DNA of 64,000 bases from Verrucomicrobiota bacterium (GTDB lineage Bacteria; Verrucomicrobiota; Kiritimatiellia; CAIQIC01; JAGNIJ01). Positions 51,921-61,826 of this stretch are shown piece after piece; position 1 is the first letter of the stretch; each line of letters opens with the position of its first letter. Where the stretch lies: the NCBI GenBank assembly GCA_022710725.1, contig JAKLGK010000003.1, positions 1 to 64,000 on the forward strand, read 5' to 3'. The notes under the pieces are model-generated. The model had not been told where the DNA came from. It ran no database searches and was given only the letters and a program-made list of their open reading frames with translations. The translations under genes and the position numbers were made by a program.

Positions 51921-52663
51921 AGAACTTCCTCACGCTCTGGAAGAAGGAACTGGCCGCCTATTTCCTTTCGCCGATGGCCTACGTGGTGATGATCTTCTTC
52001 CTCCTGGTCTTCGGATTTAGCTTCTGGCTCCTCGTCCATGCCCTGGTCGAGGGCCCTGCGGGCGCGTCGGTGATGCAGGAGCTGTTCGGCTCGCTCTTCT
52101 TCTGGATCGTTCTGCTGGTGGCGGCCCCGGTCCTGACGATGCGGCTGTTCACGGAGGAGAAAACGACGGGGACGATCGAGACGCTGATGACCGCGCCGGT
52201 CACGGAGGTCGGCGTGGTCATGGCCAAATACCTGGGCGCGTTGAGCTTCTACGTGATCCTCTGGATCCCCACCGCGGCCTATGGGATCATCCTGCACGCG
52301 TTCAGCCCCCTCACGGCCCCCGTGGACCTGGGCCCCATGATGGGCGGCTATCTCGGCGCGCTGCTCGTCGGCGCCTTTTACCTGTCGGTCGGCGTCCTGT
52401 GCTCCGCCGTGGCCGTCCACCAGATCATGGCCGCCGTCGCGTGCTTTGCCGCGATCGGCGTTTTCTTCTTCACGGGCTTCTTCGCGTTCCTGGCGCGCAG
52501 CGAGGCCGCGCGGGACGCGTTCGCCTACGTCTCCTCCGTGTCCCACATGCTCGACTTCGCCCGCGGCGTCGTGGACACGCGCCCGGTGGCGTTGTACGTG
52601 TCCTTGACGGCGCTCATGCTCTTCGCCGCGGTCCGGGCCGTCGAAGCGCGGCGGTGGAAATGA
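51917..52663 (+). CDS. GldF-like ABC transporter permease
   Basis: A 248-residue inner-membrane permease with six helices (first PMAYVVMIFFLLVFGFSFWLLVHAL) and the segment RLFTEEKTTGTIETLMTAPVTE typical of ABC-2 type permeases. GTG 51917 overlaps the ATPase stop. Substrate unknown; it works with the GldA- and GldG-like neighbours. Confidence 0.88.
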   Translation: MKNFLTLWKKELAAYFLSPMAYVVMIFFLLVFGFSFWLLVHALVEGPAGASVMQELFGSLFFWIVLLVAAPVLTMRLFTEEKTTGTIETLMTAPVTEVGVVMAKYLGALSFYVILWIPTAAYGIILHAFSPLTAPVDLGPMMGGYLGALLVGAFYLSVGVLCSAVAVHQIMAAVACFAAIGVFFFTGFFAFLARSEAARDAFAYVSSVSHMLDFARGVVDTRPVALYVSLTALMLFAAVRAVEARRWK

Positions 52664-52666
52664 CGC

Positions 52667-54160
52667 ATGGAAACGCTTGAACCCAGGAACCCGGAAAGGC
52701 GGTCCCCCGTGGAACCGGGCGCGTGGCGCCGCGCGCTGCTCCGCGCCAACACGCTGCTGGCGCTGGCCCTCGCGGCCGTCCTGGCGCTCATGGTCAATTA
52801 CCTGGCCTACCGCCATTACGCCCGGGCGGACTGGAGCCGGTCCGGATCCAACACGCTATCCGAAAAAACCCGGGGCCTGCTGGACGGCCTCACCGGCGCC
52901 GTGGAGGTCGTGGTGTTTCTCCAGCCCGGCCAGGAAGTGTTCGAAGACGCCGTGCACCTGCTGGACGAGTACGAGGCGGCCTCGCCGTTGATCCATGTCG
53001 AGAGGGTGGACCCGGACCGCGACCTCGCACGGACCGAGGAGCTGATGCGGCGCTACGAGGTGACCGAGGCCAACGTCATCGTGTTCGACGGCGGCGGGCG
53101 CCGCAAGTACGTGCGGATGGCCGAGCTGGCGGACTATGACTATGAGCCCGTGCAGATGGGCGAGGCGCCGCGCCGCGTGTCCTTCAAGGGCGAGCAGGCG
53201 TTTTCCTCCGCCCTCTACAGCATCACGCAGGCGAGCCAGCCCGTGGTCTACTTCCTCCAGGGGCACGGCGAGCGCGACATCGAGAGCTTCGAGCGCGGGG
53301 CCGGCTACTCGGCCATCGCGGAGCTCGTCCGCCGCGATCACGCCGAGGTCAAGCCCCTGGTCCTCGGCCGGACGCCGGCCGTCCCGGACGACGCCTCCGC
53401 CGTGGTCGTCGCCGGCCCCCAGAAGGCCTTCTCCGCGGCGGAGCTGGACGTGCTGGGCGACTACCTGGAGCGGCAGGGCCGCCTGTTGCTCCTGCTGGAC
53501 GCCGCGACCGCCACCGGACTGGAATCGCTCTGCGAAAAATGGGGTCTCCGCCTGGTGAACGACGTGGTGCTCGACGCCACCCGCACGCTCACGGGGCGCG
53601 AGCTGTTCATCACCGAGTACGAGCCGCATCCCGTCACCGCGAAACTGAACGGCTTGAGCACCGTGCTGTACCTGCCGCGGTCCGTCGAGCCGATCGAGGG
53701 CGAGGAGGGGGGCGGCGATCCCGCGGACCGGCCCGCCGCCGCGCCGCTGGCCTCCTGCAGCGAGTCGGGCTGGGCGGAAACCGACAGCCTGCAGAGCCCC
53801 ATGCGCTACGATCCCGAGCGGGACCGGCCCGGCCCCGTCCCGGTCGCGGCCGCGGTGGAGAAGGGGCCGGTGCCCGGCATCGACGTCCAGATCCGGCCCA
53901 CCCGCCTGGTGGTGATCGGCGACTCCGATTTTGCGGCGAACGGCGTGATGACCGGCGCCAACGAGGATCTGTTCTTGAGCGCGCTGAACTGGCTGCTGGA
54001 GCGCGACGAACTGCTGGGGATCGCGGCCAAGCCCGTCGAGGATAACCGGCTGCTGATGACGCAGCGCCAGTTGCGCGGCCTGTTCTGGGCGGTGGTCGGC
54101 GTCATCCCGGCGCTGCCGGCGCTGCTCGGCGTCCTGGTCTGGTGGCGCCGGAGGACGTGA
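52667..54160 (+). CDS. GldG-like ABC transport accessory protein
   Basis: A 497-residue protein with an N-terminal helix (ALLRANTLLALALAAVLALMVNYLAY), a large periplasmic domain (LLDGLTGAVEVVVFLQPGQ, VVYFLQGHGERDIESF, RLLLLLDAATATGLES) of the GldG/ABC_transp_aux class, and a C-terminal helix (LFWAVVGVIPALPALLGVLVWW). It joins the ATPase and permease in an uncharacterised exporter. The DUF4340 gene follows after 3 bases. Confidence 0.88.
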   Translation: METLEPRNPERRSPVEPGAWRRALLRANTLLALALAAVLALMVNYLAYRHYARADWSRSGSNTLSEKTRGLLDGLTGAVEVVVFLQPGQEVFEDAVHLLDEYEAASPLIHVERVDPDRDLARTEELMRRYEVTEANVIVFDGGGRRKYVRMAELADYDYEPVQMGEAPRRVSFKGEQAFSSALYSITQASQPVVYFLQGHGERDIESFERGAGYSAIAELVRRDHAEVKPLVLGRTPAVPDDASAVVVAGPQKAFSAAELDVLGDYLERQGRLLLLLDAATATGLESLCEKWGLRLVNDVVLDATRTLTGRELFITEYEPHPVTAKLNGLSTVLYLPRSVEPIEGEEGGGDPADRPAAAPLASCSESGWAETDSLQSPMRYDPERDRPGPVPVAAAVEKGPVPGIDVQIRPTRLVVIGDSDFAANGVMTGANEDLFLSALNWLLERDELLGIAAKPVEDNRLLMTQRQLRGLFWAVVGVIPALPALLGVLVWWRRRT

Positions 54161-54163
54161 GCG

Positions 54164-56020
54164 ATGAAGTTCAAGACGACATGGATGCTGCTGCTGGCCG
54201 TCCTTCTGGTCGGCGCGCTGATGTGGCGTTTCGAGCGCGGGACCCGCTCCTCGCGGGAGCGAGCCGAGGCGGCGCGCCGGGCCCTTGACTACGAGCCGGC
54301 CGATATCGTCTTCCTTGGCCTCGAGTCCACCAATCTCATGGTCGAGTGCGTCAAGGAGGGGGGACGCTGGATGATCACGCGGCCGTTCCGCGCGCGGGCG
54401 GACGCGGGGACCGTGGAGCATTTCCTCCAGGGATTGCGCGGGCTGGCGCGCGGCGAGGTGATCACGCGCCGCGACCAGAAGGGGCGCGGGCTGACGCCGG
54501 AGCAGTACGGTCTCTCGGAGTCCGCCCCCCGCCTCGTCTTGGGCACGCCGCATCATCGCCGGGCCGTGCGGATCGGCCGCGTCGCCCCGCTCGGGGGCTC
54601 GGTCTACATCCGGGAGGAAGGCCAGGATGAGATCGTGGCCGTCGACCAGGCCCTGCTGGCCCTTCTCCCGGCATCGGCCACCGACCTCCGCGACCGGGCG
54701 CTGCTGCCGGGCGGGCCGGAACTGGTGCAGCGGCTGGAGATCCGCCGCGGGGACGGATTCCTGCAGATCGCCCGGGGCGAGCGAGGCCGCTGGATGATCC
54801 AGCAGCCCGTGACGGCCCGCGCCTCCTCCGGCGAGGTGCAGCGTTTCCTCGAGGCCCTCTTCCTGCTGCGCGCGGCCGAATTCCTTCCCGCGGAAATGAA
54901 GGATCCGGCCGCCTACGGCTTCGACGATCCGGGCCTCCGGGTCAGCGTGACGTTGAGCCGGGGCGGGGAGGCGTCCGTCCTGGTGGGGGACCCGGTGGAC
55001 CGGAGCGCCGCCCGTTTCTACACGTTGAGCCGGCCGGATGATTCCGCCGGCATGGTGGAAGCCGCCCAGTTGGAGCCGTTGAACGTCACGCTCGACGACC
55101 TGCGCGACCGGAAACTGACCACCATGGAGGCGCGCGATGTCCACCGGGTGGTCATCGAGGCGGGAGAGCAGCGGGTGGCCCTGCGGGAGGAGGCGCAGGG
55201 CTGGAGCCTGGTCGAGCCCCGCCGCTGGAACGCGGACCCGGAACGGATGCAGGAGTTGCTGTCCGTGTGGACCGCCCCGGTGATCCAGAAGTTCCTGCCG
55301 TCTCCCGACGCCGCCGCTCCCGCCCCGGACGCGGAGATCGTCATCCGGATGGGCCGGCGCGCCGATCCGGCGGGGGCGGCCGGCGGAGACGCGGAGGAGG
55401 AAACCGTCCTGGAAATCGGACCGGCCTCCGCGACGGCCGGCTGCCGGTCGGTGCGGGTGCGCCCCGATGGATTCGCGGCGGAGATCCCCGAGAGCCTCCT
55501 TCAGTTTGTTTCGGCCGATCCGCTGTTCTACCGCGACCGCGGGGTGCTGCGGATCAATCCCGACGAGGTCGCGCGCCTGGCCGTCTCGCGAGACGGCTGG
55601 ACGGAGGAAATCCGGCGCGGATCATCCGGCGAGTTCGAGTCGGGCCCGGGCGGCGAGGGAACCCGGGTCGAGGTAGAGGCCGTGAAGGACCTCCTGCGGC
55701 TTCTCCACGATCTGCGCGCGGAGCGGTTCCTGGCGGAGACCGGGGCGCCGGCGGACCGCTACGGGTTCGGGCCCGGCGCGGACAAGCTGGAGATCGGGCT
55801 CCGAGGCGCGGCGGGGTTGGGCAATACGCTGTACTTCGGTCAGGAGGCCGGTCCGTCGGGCCGGTACGCGATGATCCAGGGGCAGGAAGGCATTTTCGAG
55901 TTGAACCGGGAGGACTGCGAGCGGCTGCTGCCGCGCCTGCTGTCGACCGTCCCGGTTTCCGGGAGCGCCGAGAATGGAGCCCATGCTGCAGACGCCGCCG
56001 GCAGCCCCGCCGTCCCCTGA
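54164..56020 (+). CDS. DUF4340 domain protein
   Basis: A 618-residue protein with an N-terminal anchor (KFKTTWMLLLAVLLVGALMW) and three tandem DUF4340-like repeats (for example LGLESTNLMVECVKEGGRWMITRP, RRGDGFLQIARGERGRWMIQQP, HRVVIEAGEQRVALREEAQGWSLVEP). DUF4340 proteins are usual neighbours of GldG-like genes and are thought to be periplasmic parts of the exporter. Its 3' end overlaps the AsmA-like gene by 47 bases. Confidence 0.85.
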   Translation: MKFKTTWMLLLAVLLVGALMWRFERGTRSSRERAEAARRALDYEPADIVFLGLESTNLMVECVKEGGRWMITRPFRARADAGTVEHFLQGLRGLARGEVITRRDQKGRGLTPEQYGLSESAPRLVLGTPHHRRAVRIGRVAPLGGSVYIREEGQDEIVAVDQALLALLPASATDLRDRALLPGGPELVQRLEIRRGDGFLQIARGERGRWMIQQPVTARASSGEVQRFLEALFLLRAAEFLPAEMKDPAAYGFDDPGLRVSVTLSRGGEASVLVGDPVDRSAARFYTLSRPDDSAGMVEAAQLEPLNVTLDDLRDRKLTTMEARDVHRVVIEAGEQRVALREEAQGWSLVEPRRWNADPERMQELLSVWTAPVIQKFLPSPDAAAPAPDAEIVIRMGRRADPAGAAGGDAEEETVLEIGPASATAGCRSVRVRPDGFAAEIPESLLQFVSADPLFYRDRGVLRINPDEVARLAVSRDGWTEEIRRGSSGEFESGPGGEGTRVEVEAVKDLLRLLHDLRAERFLAETGAPADRYGFGPGADKLEIGLRGAAGLGNTLYFGQEAGPSGRYAMIQGQEGIFELNREDCERLLPRLLSTVPVSGSAENGAHAADAAGSPAVP

Positions 56021-58463
56021 CGCGCGCGCAAGCCGAAAACGGCCCGCCTTTCTCTTCAGGGCGGGCCGGCGCCTCCTCCGATTCCTGGCGGGATTCGCGG
56101 GACTCGTCCTCGTGGTGTCTGCCGCGCTCCTACTGTACTGCAGCGCGGCGGGCTTCCCCGCCTGGCTCGTTAAGCGCGTGCTGGCGCGATTGGAGGAGCA
56201 GGGCGTGCATGCGCGGGTGCGCCGGGCGCGGTTGAGCGTCATGGACGGGATCGTGCTGAAGGGGTTCCGCCTGTACGACGACCCGGCGGCCGCTGCGCCC
56301 GTGATCGAAGCCGATCGTTTCGCCCTGGGCCTGAACGCCCTCGAATGGCTGTCCCGGCGGCATGGCATCGTGGGGCTTCGCATCCGGGGCGCCAGGCTCC
56401 GCCTCTACCTGGAGGCCCGCGACGACCCGAACCTCTCGGAGCAGGTTGTTCTCGAAAACCTCCACGCCGCCATCCGGTTCCGGCCGGGCGCGGTCGAGAT
56501 GGAGCGCCTCTACGCGGAGGGGCTCGGCATGCAGTTCCGGGGGGCGGGCACGATCCATCGGCGGTTGCCGGAAAAGGAAACCGGGCGATCCGGCGCCGAC
56601 CTGTTGCGCCGCTGCCCGGACTGGCTCTTCAAGGCGCTGGAACAGGTCCGGGCGCTGCAGTTCAGCCAGCCTCCGCAGGTCCGCCTGGATTTCGCGCTGG
56701 AACTGGATGACCCGGCGGAGTCGCGCGTGGAGTTGAAAATCCAGTCGCGCCGGACGCAGACGCCGGTCGGGCTCTTCGATCGCTGGAGCGTGGACGCGGC
56801 CCTGGACGGCAGCCGGATGATGCTCAAATCGCTGATCCTGCGGCAGGGGGCCGCCCGGTTGAACCTGAATGGCGCCCTGTCGCTGGCGAATCGCAAGGCG
56901 GAATTCCGGCTGTTCAGCGATCTTCCATTGAAACAGTGGATGGCCATCCTGCCCCGGGCGTGGCGGCTCCGGCTGGAACAGATGGGATACGAGTTGAAGG
57001 GAGAGGCCTCGCTCGAACTCTGGGGCGGGCCGGCGCCGTGGAGCGAAATCAAGCAGCACCTCGGCGGCTGGATCTCGCTCGAGAAGGCCGAGTGCGGCGG
57101 GGTATGGGTGGAGAAGGCCTTCCTGTCCGTCAGCCGGGAGAATGGCGTTTTTACGCTGGAGAAGCTGGACGGCGTGGTGGGCCGGGGCGTGCGGCAGGGC
57201 CCCCTGAAAGCGGCGGCCGTTCTCGATACCGCCTCGGGAGCTTTCCACGGGGAGATGGAAGGCGCCTTCAATCCCCACCTGTGGAAGCCGTTGCTGCTGA
57301 AACAGCAGATGGAGATCCTGGACTGGTTCCAGTTCGGGGACGTTCCCCCGGTCGTGAAGCTCGAGTTTTCCGGTGTCGTCGGCGACCTGCAGCGTTTTGC
57401 CTTCCAGGGGAGCATGAGCGCCACCTCGTTCGCCTACCGCGGGGTCGGTTTGACCGCCGGTTCCGCCGGCCTGGCCTTGCGCGACGGTGTCATGAGGTTG
57501 GACCCGCTGGACATCGCGCGCGAGGAGGGCGGGGCGCACGGCTGGATCGAACTCGACTACAACCGGCAAACAGCGGCCTTTCAAATAGACAGCACGGCCG
57601 ATCCCCATGCCGTGGCCCGCATGATCGGCCCGGGGCCCGGGCGCTTCCTGGAGGATTACCGGTTTGAAGGCCCGGCCCATGTCACGGCCAGCGGCGTGGT
57701 CAGCTACGTCGGGTTCTCCCCGGTCGACGTGGAGGCCTGGGTCGAGGGGCGCGGCGTCGGCCTGGGCTGGGCGCTCTCGGACGAGGCCGCGTTCCGCGTG
57801 CGGGCCTCGAACCAGCGCGTGGAAATCACCGACATCCGCGCGGAGGCTTACGGCGGACGGCTGACCGGGCGCATGGCCTTCTACCCCCTGAACAAGCCGA
57901 ACGATCTGCGCTACGACGCCGTGGGCCAGCTTGCCGACACCCGCTTCGAAGACCTGATGGCGGCGCTGATCCGGCTCACGGAGAATCCCTACAAGGGCCG
58001 GCTTTCGGCCGACTTCCGCCTGGAAGGACGGGTGGGCGAGGGCCGCGGCCGGACCGCCCTCGGCGAGGGGCGCATCCGCATCAGGGACGGCGCGCTTTTC
58101 CAGATCCCGCTGATGGGCGGGTTGTCCGAGTGGCTGACGCGTCTCTATCCCGGCCTCGGGTTCGCGTCGCAGACGGACTTCCGCTCGGAATTTCTCCTCC
58201 AGGACGGCGCGTTTCACACGGAGGAGGCCCTGCTCGAGGGTTCCGTGTTGAGCCTCAAGGCGAAGGGCGACTATCGCCTGGACCGGCGTATCGACATGAC
58301 GGTCCAGGTCCAGCCCCTGCGCGACGGCGTCGTGGCGGAAGCCGTGCGCCTGGCCACCTCGCCCCTCACCAAGCTGCTCGAGTTCAAACTGTCCGGGACC
58401 ATCGCGGATCCGAAGTGGCGGCCGGTCAACCTGCCCAAGGAAATGTTTCTCATCTTCGACTGA
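55974..58463 (+). CDS. AsmA/TamB-type membrane-anchored protein
   Basis: An 829-residue protein with an N-terminal cytosolic arm, one membrane helix (LAGFAGLVLVVSAALLLYC) and a long periplasmic repeat-rich beta domain. It has the C-terminal AsmA-like region (RIRDGALFQIPLMGGLSEWLTRLYPGLGFASQTDFRSEF, KGDYRLDRRIDMTVQVQPLRDG). Such proteins are bridge-like lipid or glycolipid transporters between the inner and outer membrane. ATG 55974 overlaps the DUF4340 gene, so it belongs to the same transcription unit. Confidence 0.82.
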   Translation: MEPMLQTPPAAPPSPDARASRKRPAFLFRAGRRLLRFLAGFAGLVLVVSAALLLYCSAAGFPAWLVKRVLARLEEQGVHARVRRARLSVMDGIVLKGFRLYDDPAAAAPVIEADRFALGLNALEWLSRRHGIVGLRIRGARLRLYLEARDDPNLSEQVVLENLHAAIRFRPGAVEMERLYAEGLGMQFRGAGTIHRRLPEKETGRSGADLLRRCPDWLFKALEQVRALQFSQPPQVRLDFALELDDPAESRVELKIQSRRTQTPVGLFDRWSVDAALDGSRMMLKSLILRQGAARLNLNGALSLANRKAEFRLFSDLPLKQWMAILPRAWRLRLEQMGYELKGEASLELWGGPAPWSEIKQHLGGWISLEKAECGGVWVEKAFLSVSRENGVFTLEKLDGVVGRGVRQGPLKAAAVLDTASGAFHGEMEGAFNPHLWKPLLLKQQMEILDWFQFGDVPPVVKLEFSGVVGDLQRFAFQGSMSATSFAYRGVGLTAGSAGLALRDGVMRLDPLDIAREEGGAHGWIELDYNRQTAAFQIDSTADPHAVARMIGPGPGRFLEDYRFEGPAHVTASGVVSYVGFSPVDVEAWVEGRGVGLGWALSDEAAFRVRASNQRVEITDIRAEAYGGRLTGRMAFYPLNKPNDLRYDAVGQLADTRFEDLMAALIRLTENPYKGRLSADFRLEGRVGEGRGRTALGEGRIRIRDGALFQIPLMGGLSEWLTRLYPGLGFASQTDFRSEFLLQDGAFHTEEALLEGSVLSLKAKGDYRLDRRIDMTVQVQPLRDGVVAEAVRLATSPLTKLLEFKLSGTIADPKWRPVNLPKEMFLIFD

Positions 58464-58540
58464 TCCCCGCCGGCAAATTAACCCATGACAAAGCGGCAGG
58501 CTCCCGTTATTGTTGCGCCGTTTTGTTCCGGGAGTGAACC

Positions 58541-59104
58541 GTGTCCGCATGGATGCATAGCTGCTCGACGCTGGCCCTCATGGCCTTGGCCGTTGGCCTC
58601 GTGGTGGCGGGGCTGAACGTCCCTTGCCTGCTCTGGCCGGGGAGGGTGCGCGCCGCCGCCCTCGCTTTTCCCCGAAGCCGCGGACCGGCCTGGCTGCTGA
58701 CGGCGCTCGACCTGGGCTGGGTCGCCTGGATCGTGCTGCACGCCCAGCTGGGACGCTTTGAATGGGTCAAGCCGTACCTGTATGCCGCGGCGCCGCTGTC
58801 CTTTTTCCTGATCGTCATCTTCATGGACGAGCTGCTGGCCCCGCGGGCGCTCGGTGGATTGCTGCTGCTGCTGGCGAACCCGGTGATCATCGCCGCCCGT
58901 TGGCATGAGTCCGACTGGCGGCTGGTGATGATCGGCCTGGCCTACGTATGGGCCGTGGCGGGCATCGTGCTGGTCTTGAGCCCGTTCTATTTCCGCCGCG
59001 TGGCGGCCTGGGCGCTGGCGACGGATGGCCGTTGTCGGCAGCTCGGTCTCCTTCGCCTGGCGTTCGGGGCGGCCCTCGTCGCGCTGGCGCTGGCCGTCTA
59101 TTGA
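58541..59104 (+). CDS. Small membrane protein of unknown function
   Basis: A 187-residue protein with about five hydrophobic helices (CSTLALMALAVGLVVAGLNVP, AWLLTALDLGWVAWIVL, YAAAPLSFFLIVIFMDELL, ALGGLLLLLANPVIIAA, VMIGLAYVWAVAGIVLVLSPFYF). It has no recognisable domain. GTG 58541 has a GGGAG site that can pair with an upstream CTCCC. It is followed after 6 bases by the glycosyltransferase 9 gene. Confidence 0.65.
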   Translation: MSAWMHSCSTLALMALAVGLVVAGLNVPCLLWPGRVRAAALAFPRSRGPAWLLTALDLGWVAWIVLHAQLGRFEWVKPYLYAAAPLSFFLIVIFMDELLAPRALGGLLLLLANPVIIAARWHESDWRLVMIGLAYVWAVAGIVLVLSPFYFRRVAAWALATDGRCRQLGLLRLAFGAALVALALAVY

Positions 59105-59110
59105 TCTTCC

Positions 59111-60046
59111 ATGAGCCGGCCGGCCCGATTCCTGGTCCTGCGCGGCGGCGCCATCGGGGATTTCCTGCTGACCCTGCCGGTTTTCCAGGCCCTTCGCGCG
59201 CGCTGGCCCGATGCCTGGATCGAGGTCCTGGGCTATCCGCACGTGGCCGGACTGGCCTCGGCCGCGGGGCTCGTGAACCGGGTGGATTCCCTTGATCGCG
59301 CCGGCGTGGCGCGGCTTTTCTCGGTGGCGCCGGACTTCCCCGAGGAGCAGGTGCGGCACCTGCGCTCCTTCGATTTCGTCCTCTCCTATCTGCACGATCC
59401 GACAGGGCTGGTCCGGGAGAACCTGAAAAGCGCCGGCGCCCGGGTCGTCCTGCACGGTTCGCCGATCGTCGAGCGCGGGCACGCGGTGGAGCACCTGATG
59501 AAGCCGCTGGAGAGCCTGGCCATCTATGCCGGCGGGGAGCATCCATCGCTGGCATTGCCCGGGGTTCACCGCGAGGCCGGCCGGCGCTGGTTCCGGGAGC
59601 GGGGCCTCCGGGAACCCGTTCTGGCCGTGCATCCCGGCAGCGGCAGCGCGGCGAAAAACTGGCCGCTCGACCGTTTTGTCGAAGCCGCCCGGCGCATCGG
59701 GGCCGCTCGCCATCTTGATTATTTTTATGTGCTGGGCGAGGCGGATCGCGGATTGAGCGATGCCCTTCACCGGATGGATGGCCTCCGGCCTGTCCTGAAG
59801 GAAGCGCCCCTGCTGGAGGTGGCCGGCGTCCTGTCCGGCGGCCGGCTCTATCTCGGGAACGACTCCGGCATCACGCATCTGGCTGCAGCCGTGGGGGTGC
59901 CGACGGTGGCGCTGTTCGGGCCGTCGGACGCCGTGCGATGGGGCCCGCGCGGCCCGCTCGTGCGCGTAGTCCGCGCTCCCGACTCCGACCTGAACGAGTT
60001 GGCGGTGGACGTCGTCCTCCAAGTCATGGACGGGCTGTTGGCGTAA
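59111..60046 (+). CDS. Family 9 glycosyltransferase (heptosyltransferase-like)
   Basis: A 311-residue GT-B enzyme of the ADP-heptose:LPS heptosyltransferase family: RFLVLRGGAIGDFLLTLPVFQALRARWP at the N-terminus, VLAVHPGSGSAAKNWPLDRFVEAARRI at the domain boundary and GNDSGITHLAAAVGVPTVALFGPSDAVRWGP as the donor-binding signature. It transfers a heptose or related sugar to lipid A-core or another glycolipid. This is evidence for an LPS-like outer membrane. Confidence 0.9.
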   Translation: MSRPARFLVLRGGAIGDFLLTLPVFQALRARWPDAWIEVLGYPHVAGLASAAGLVNRVDSLDRAGVARLFSVAPDFPEEQVRHLRSFDFVLSYLHDPTGLVRENLKSAGARVVLHGSPIVERGHAVEHLMKPLESLAIYAGGEHPSLALPGVHREAGRRWFRERGLREPVLAVHPGSGSAAKNWPLDRFVEAARRIGAARHLDYFYVLGEADRGLSDALHRMDGLRPVLKEAPLLEVAGVLSGGRLYLGNDSGITHLAAAVGVPTVALFGPSDAVRWGPRGPLVRVVRAPDSDLNELAVDVVLQVMDGLLA

Positions 60047-60063
60047 ACGGCGCGGCGTTGCTT

Positions 60064-60109
60064 CTTCACACGGATACTATTTCCGATCCTCACGGCTATC
60101 CGTGGGAAG
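60064..60109. terminator. Possible bidirectional terminator hairpin
   Basis: CTTC-A-CACGGATA pairs with TATCCGTG-G-GAAG (12 of 13 positions) with a 20-base loop, between the convergent GT9 and pabBC genes. The right arm lies inside the end of pabBC. There is no T run, so this is tentative. Confidence 0.3.
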
Positions 60110-61826
60110 GCTCGATCCGGATTCGGCCCCGCACGGAGTTGAAGAGATGCACGGCTTCGGCCTGCCGCCATTCCTCGATCCGGATCACCCGTTCGGCGAG
60201 ACGGCCGGATTCCAGCCATTCCCCGCGCAGGGTGCCCGGCAGCAATCCGCACCCGACGGGCGGCGTGTACTCCCTCCCGCCGATGACCGCCGACACGTTG
60301 GCCAGGCAGGATTCCGTGATCTCTCCGCGTTCGTTCCAGAGGATGACATCACGGCAACCCGGATGCGCCGCCAGGCGCCGGTCGTAGATTTCGCGCCGCG
60401 TGGTTTTGTGATACAGGAACGGATCGCGGCTGTTCACCGGTTCGTCTGCCAGCGCGACGCGCCACGGCTCCTCGTCGGGAATCAGGGGTTGAGCCTCGAT
60501 CTCGATTTCGCCACGGGCATCGAGCCGCAGCCGCGCCCGCCAGACCCCGGCCCTGTGATCCGCGGCCAATTGGGCCAACCTGGTCCTAACACAGGATTCG
60601 TCGACCGGAAGTTCGAAATAGACGGCGGATTGACGCAAACGCCGCAGGTGCCTTTCCAGCAGGTAGTATTCGCCGTCCTCCAGGCGCAGGGTTTCAAGCA
60701 GCGAGAAGGGACGCGGGGATTCGTGGAGGAAGGCGGTCTTCAGCAGGCATTCGTCGTATTCGCCCTCCGCCGTCGAATCCCACGTGACGCCGCCTCCGGC
60801 ATGGAATACGGCTTCGCCGGCCGCGCGGTCCGCGACCACCGTTCGGATCGGTATGCTGAATTGCGCGGCGCCGCCCGGACGCAGCAGCCCGACGGCGCCG
60901 GTGTACAGCCCGCGCCTCTGCGGCTCCAGTTCCCGGATGATCTGCATCGTGCGGACCTTCGGCGCGCCGGTGACCGACGCGCCGGGAAAGAGCGCCCGCA
61001 GCACGTCCTCCAACCGGATCCCGGGCCGCGGCCGCGCCTCGATCTCGGAGATCATCTGGAAAAGGGTGGGGTAGCGCTCGATCTCGAAGAGCCGCGCCGT
61101 TTTGACGGAGCCGACCTCCGCAATCCGCCCGAGATCGTTCCGAACCATGTCGGTGATCATCAGGTTCTCGGCGCGGTCCTTCCGGCTCTCCGACAGGGCC
61201 CGGCGCCGCGCCTCGTCATCCTCGAACCAGAGACCGCGCTGCGCCGTGCCTTTCATCGGCCGGCATACGAGACGATCGGCCGTCCACTCGAAAAACAGCT
61301 CCGGCGAGAAGCTCAATACCTGGAAGCGGCCGGTATCCACGAAAACGCTCCAGGGCGCGCCCTGGGCCGGTCCCTGCCGCAGGAACCAGGCGGCGCCGTC
61401 GCCCGGGAAGGCCGCCCGCAGCGGGAACGTGTAGTTCACCTGGTACGTGTCGCCGGCGGCGATGTATTCCCGGATCCGCCGGATGGCGGACTCATACTCG
61501 TCGCGGGATACCAGCGGTTGCCAGGGAGCCGGGGCGGCGCCTTCGGCCGGCGGAGGGCCGCTGCCGCGGATCTTCTCGAAAACGGCCATCCAGGCCAGCG
61601 GAAACGCGCCCGGCTCGCGCGTGACCAGCGCGGCGTCGAAGGCCGGGGCGGATTCATAACTCAACAGCAGCGTCACCCACTTTCCCTCGCGCGCGGCGGC
61701 CTCGGCGCGGCGGACCAGCGGAAGCACGTCCGGCAGCTCGTCGGCCGATTGGACCTCGCAGGGGTCGGCCAGCCGGACGTCCCATCCGCCCGTCCGGGAA
61801 AAGGAATGATGCCAGGCCTCGATCAT
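60096..61826 (-). CDS. pabB-pabC: Aminodeoxychorismate synthase component I fused to aminodeoxychorismate lyase
   Basis: A 576-residue fusion. The N-terminal part (about 1-345) is a chorismate-binding enzyme with the MVRNDLGRI and FPGASVTGAPKVRTMQIIRELEPQRRGLYTGAVG signatures of PabB. The C-terminal part (from about 360) is a class IV PLP enzyme (PabC-like) with the likely catalytic Lys in FLYHKTTRR and LWNERGEITESCLANV. Together they make 4-aminobenzoate for folate. ATG 61826 overlaps the bioA stop by ATGA. The glutamine amidotransferase PabA is not in the window. Confidence 0.92.
   Translation of the reverse strand: MIEAWHHSFSRTGGWDVRLADPCEVQSADELPDVLPLVRRAEAAAREGKWVTLLLSYESAPAFDAALVTREPGAFPLAWMAVFEKIRGSGPPPAEGAAPAPWQPLVSRDEYESAIRRIREYIAAGDTYQVNYTFPLRAAFPGDGAAWFLRQGPAQGAPWSVFVDTGRFQVLSFSPELFFEWTADRLVCRPMKGTAQRGLWFEDDEARRRALSESRKDRAENLMITDMVRNDLGRIAEVGSVKTARLFEIERYPTLFQMISEIEARPRPGIRLEDVLRALFPGASVTGAPKVRTMQIIRELEPQRRGLYTGAVGLLRPGGAAQFSIPIRTVVADRAAGEAVFHAGGGVTWDSTAEGEYDECLLKTAFLHESPRPFSLLETLRLEDGEYYLLERHLRRLRQSAVYFELPVDESCVRTRLAQLAADHRAGVWRARLRLDARGEIEIEAQPLIPDEEPWRVALADEPVNSRDPFLYHKTTRREIYDRRLAAHPGCRDVILWNERGEITESCLANVSAVIGGREYTPPVGCGLLPGTLRGEWLESGRLAERVIRIEEWRQAEAVHLFNSVRGRIRIEPSHG

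Noticed and set aside
56130..58550. An 806-codon antisense frame over the AsmA-like gene
   Set aside because: No signal or domain; it mirrors the codon bias of the plus-strand gene.
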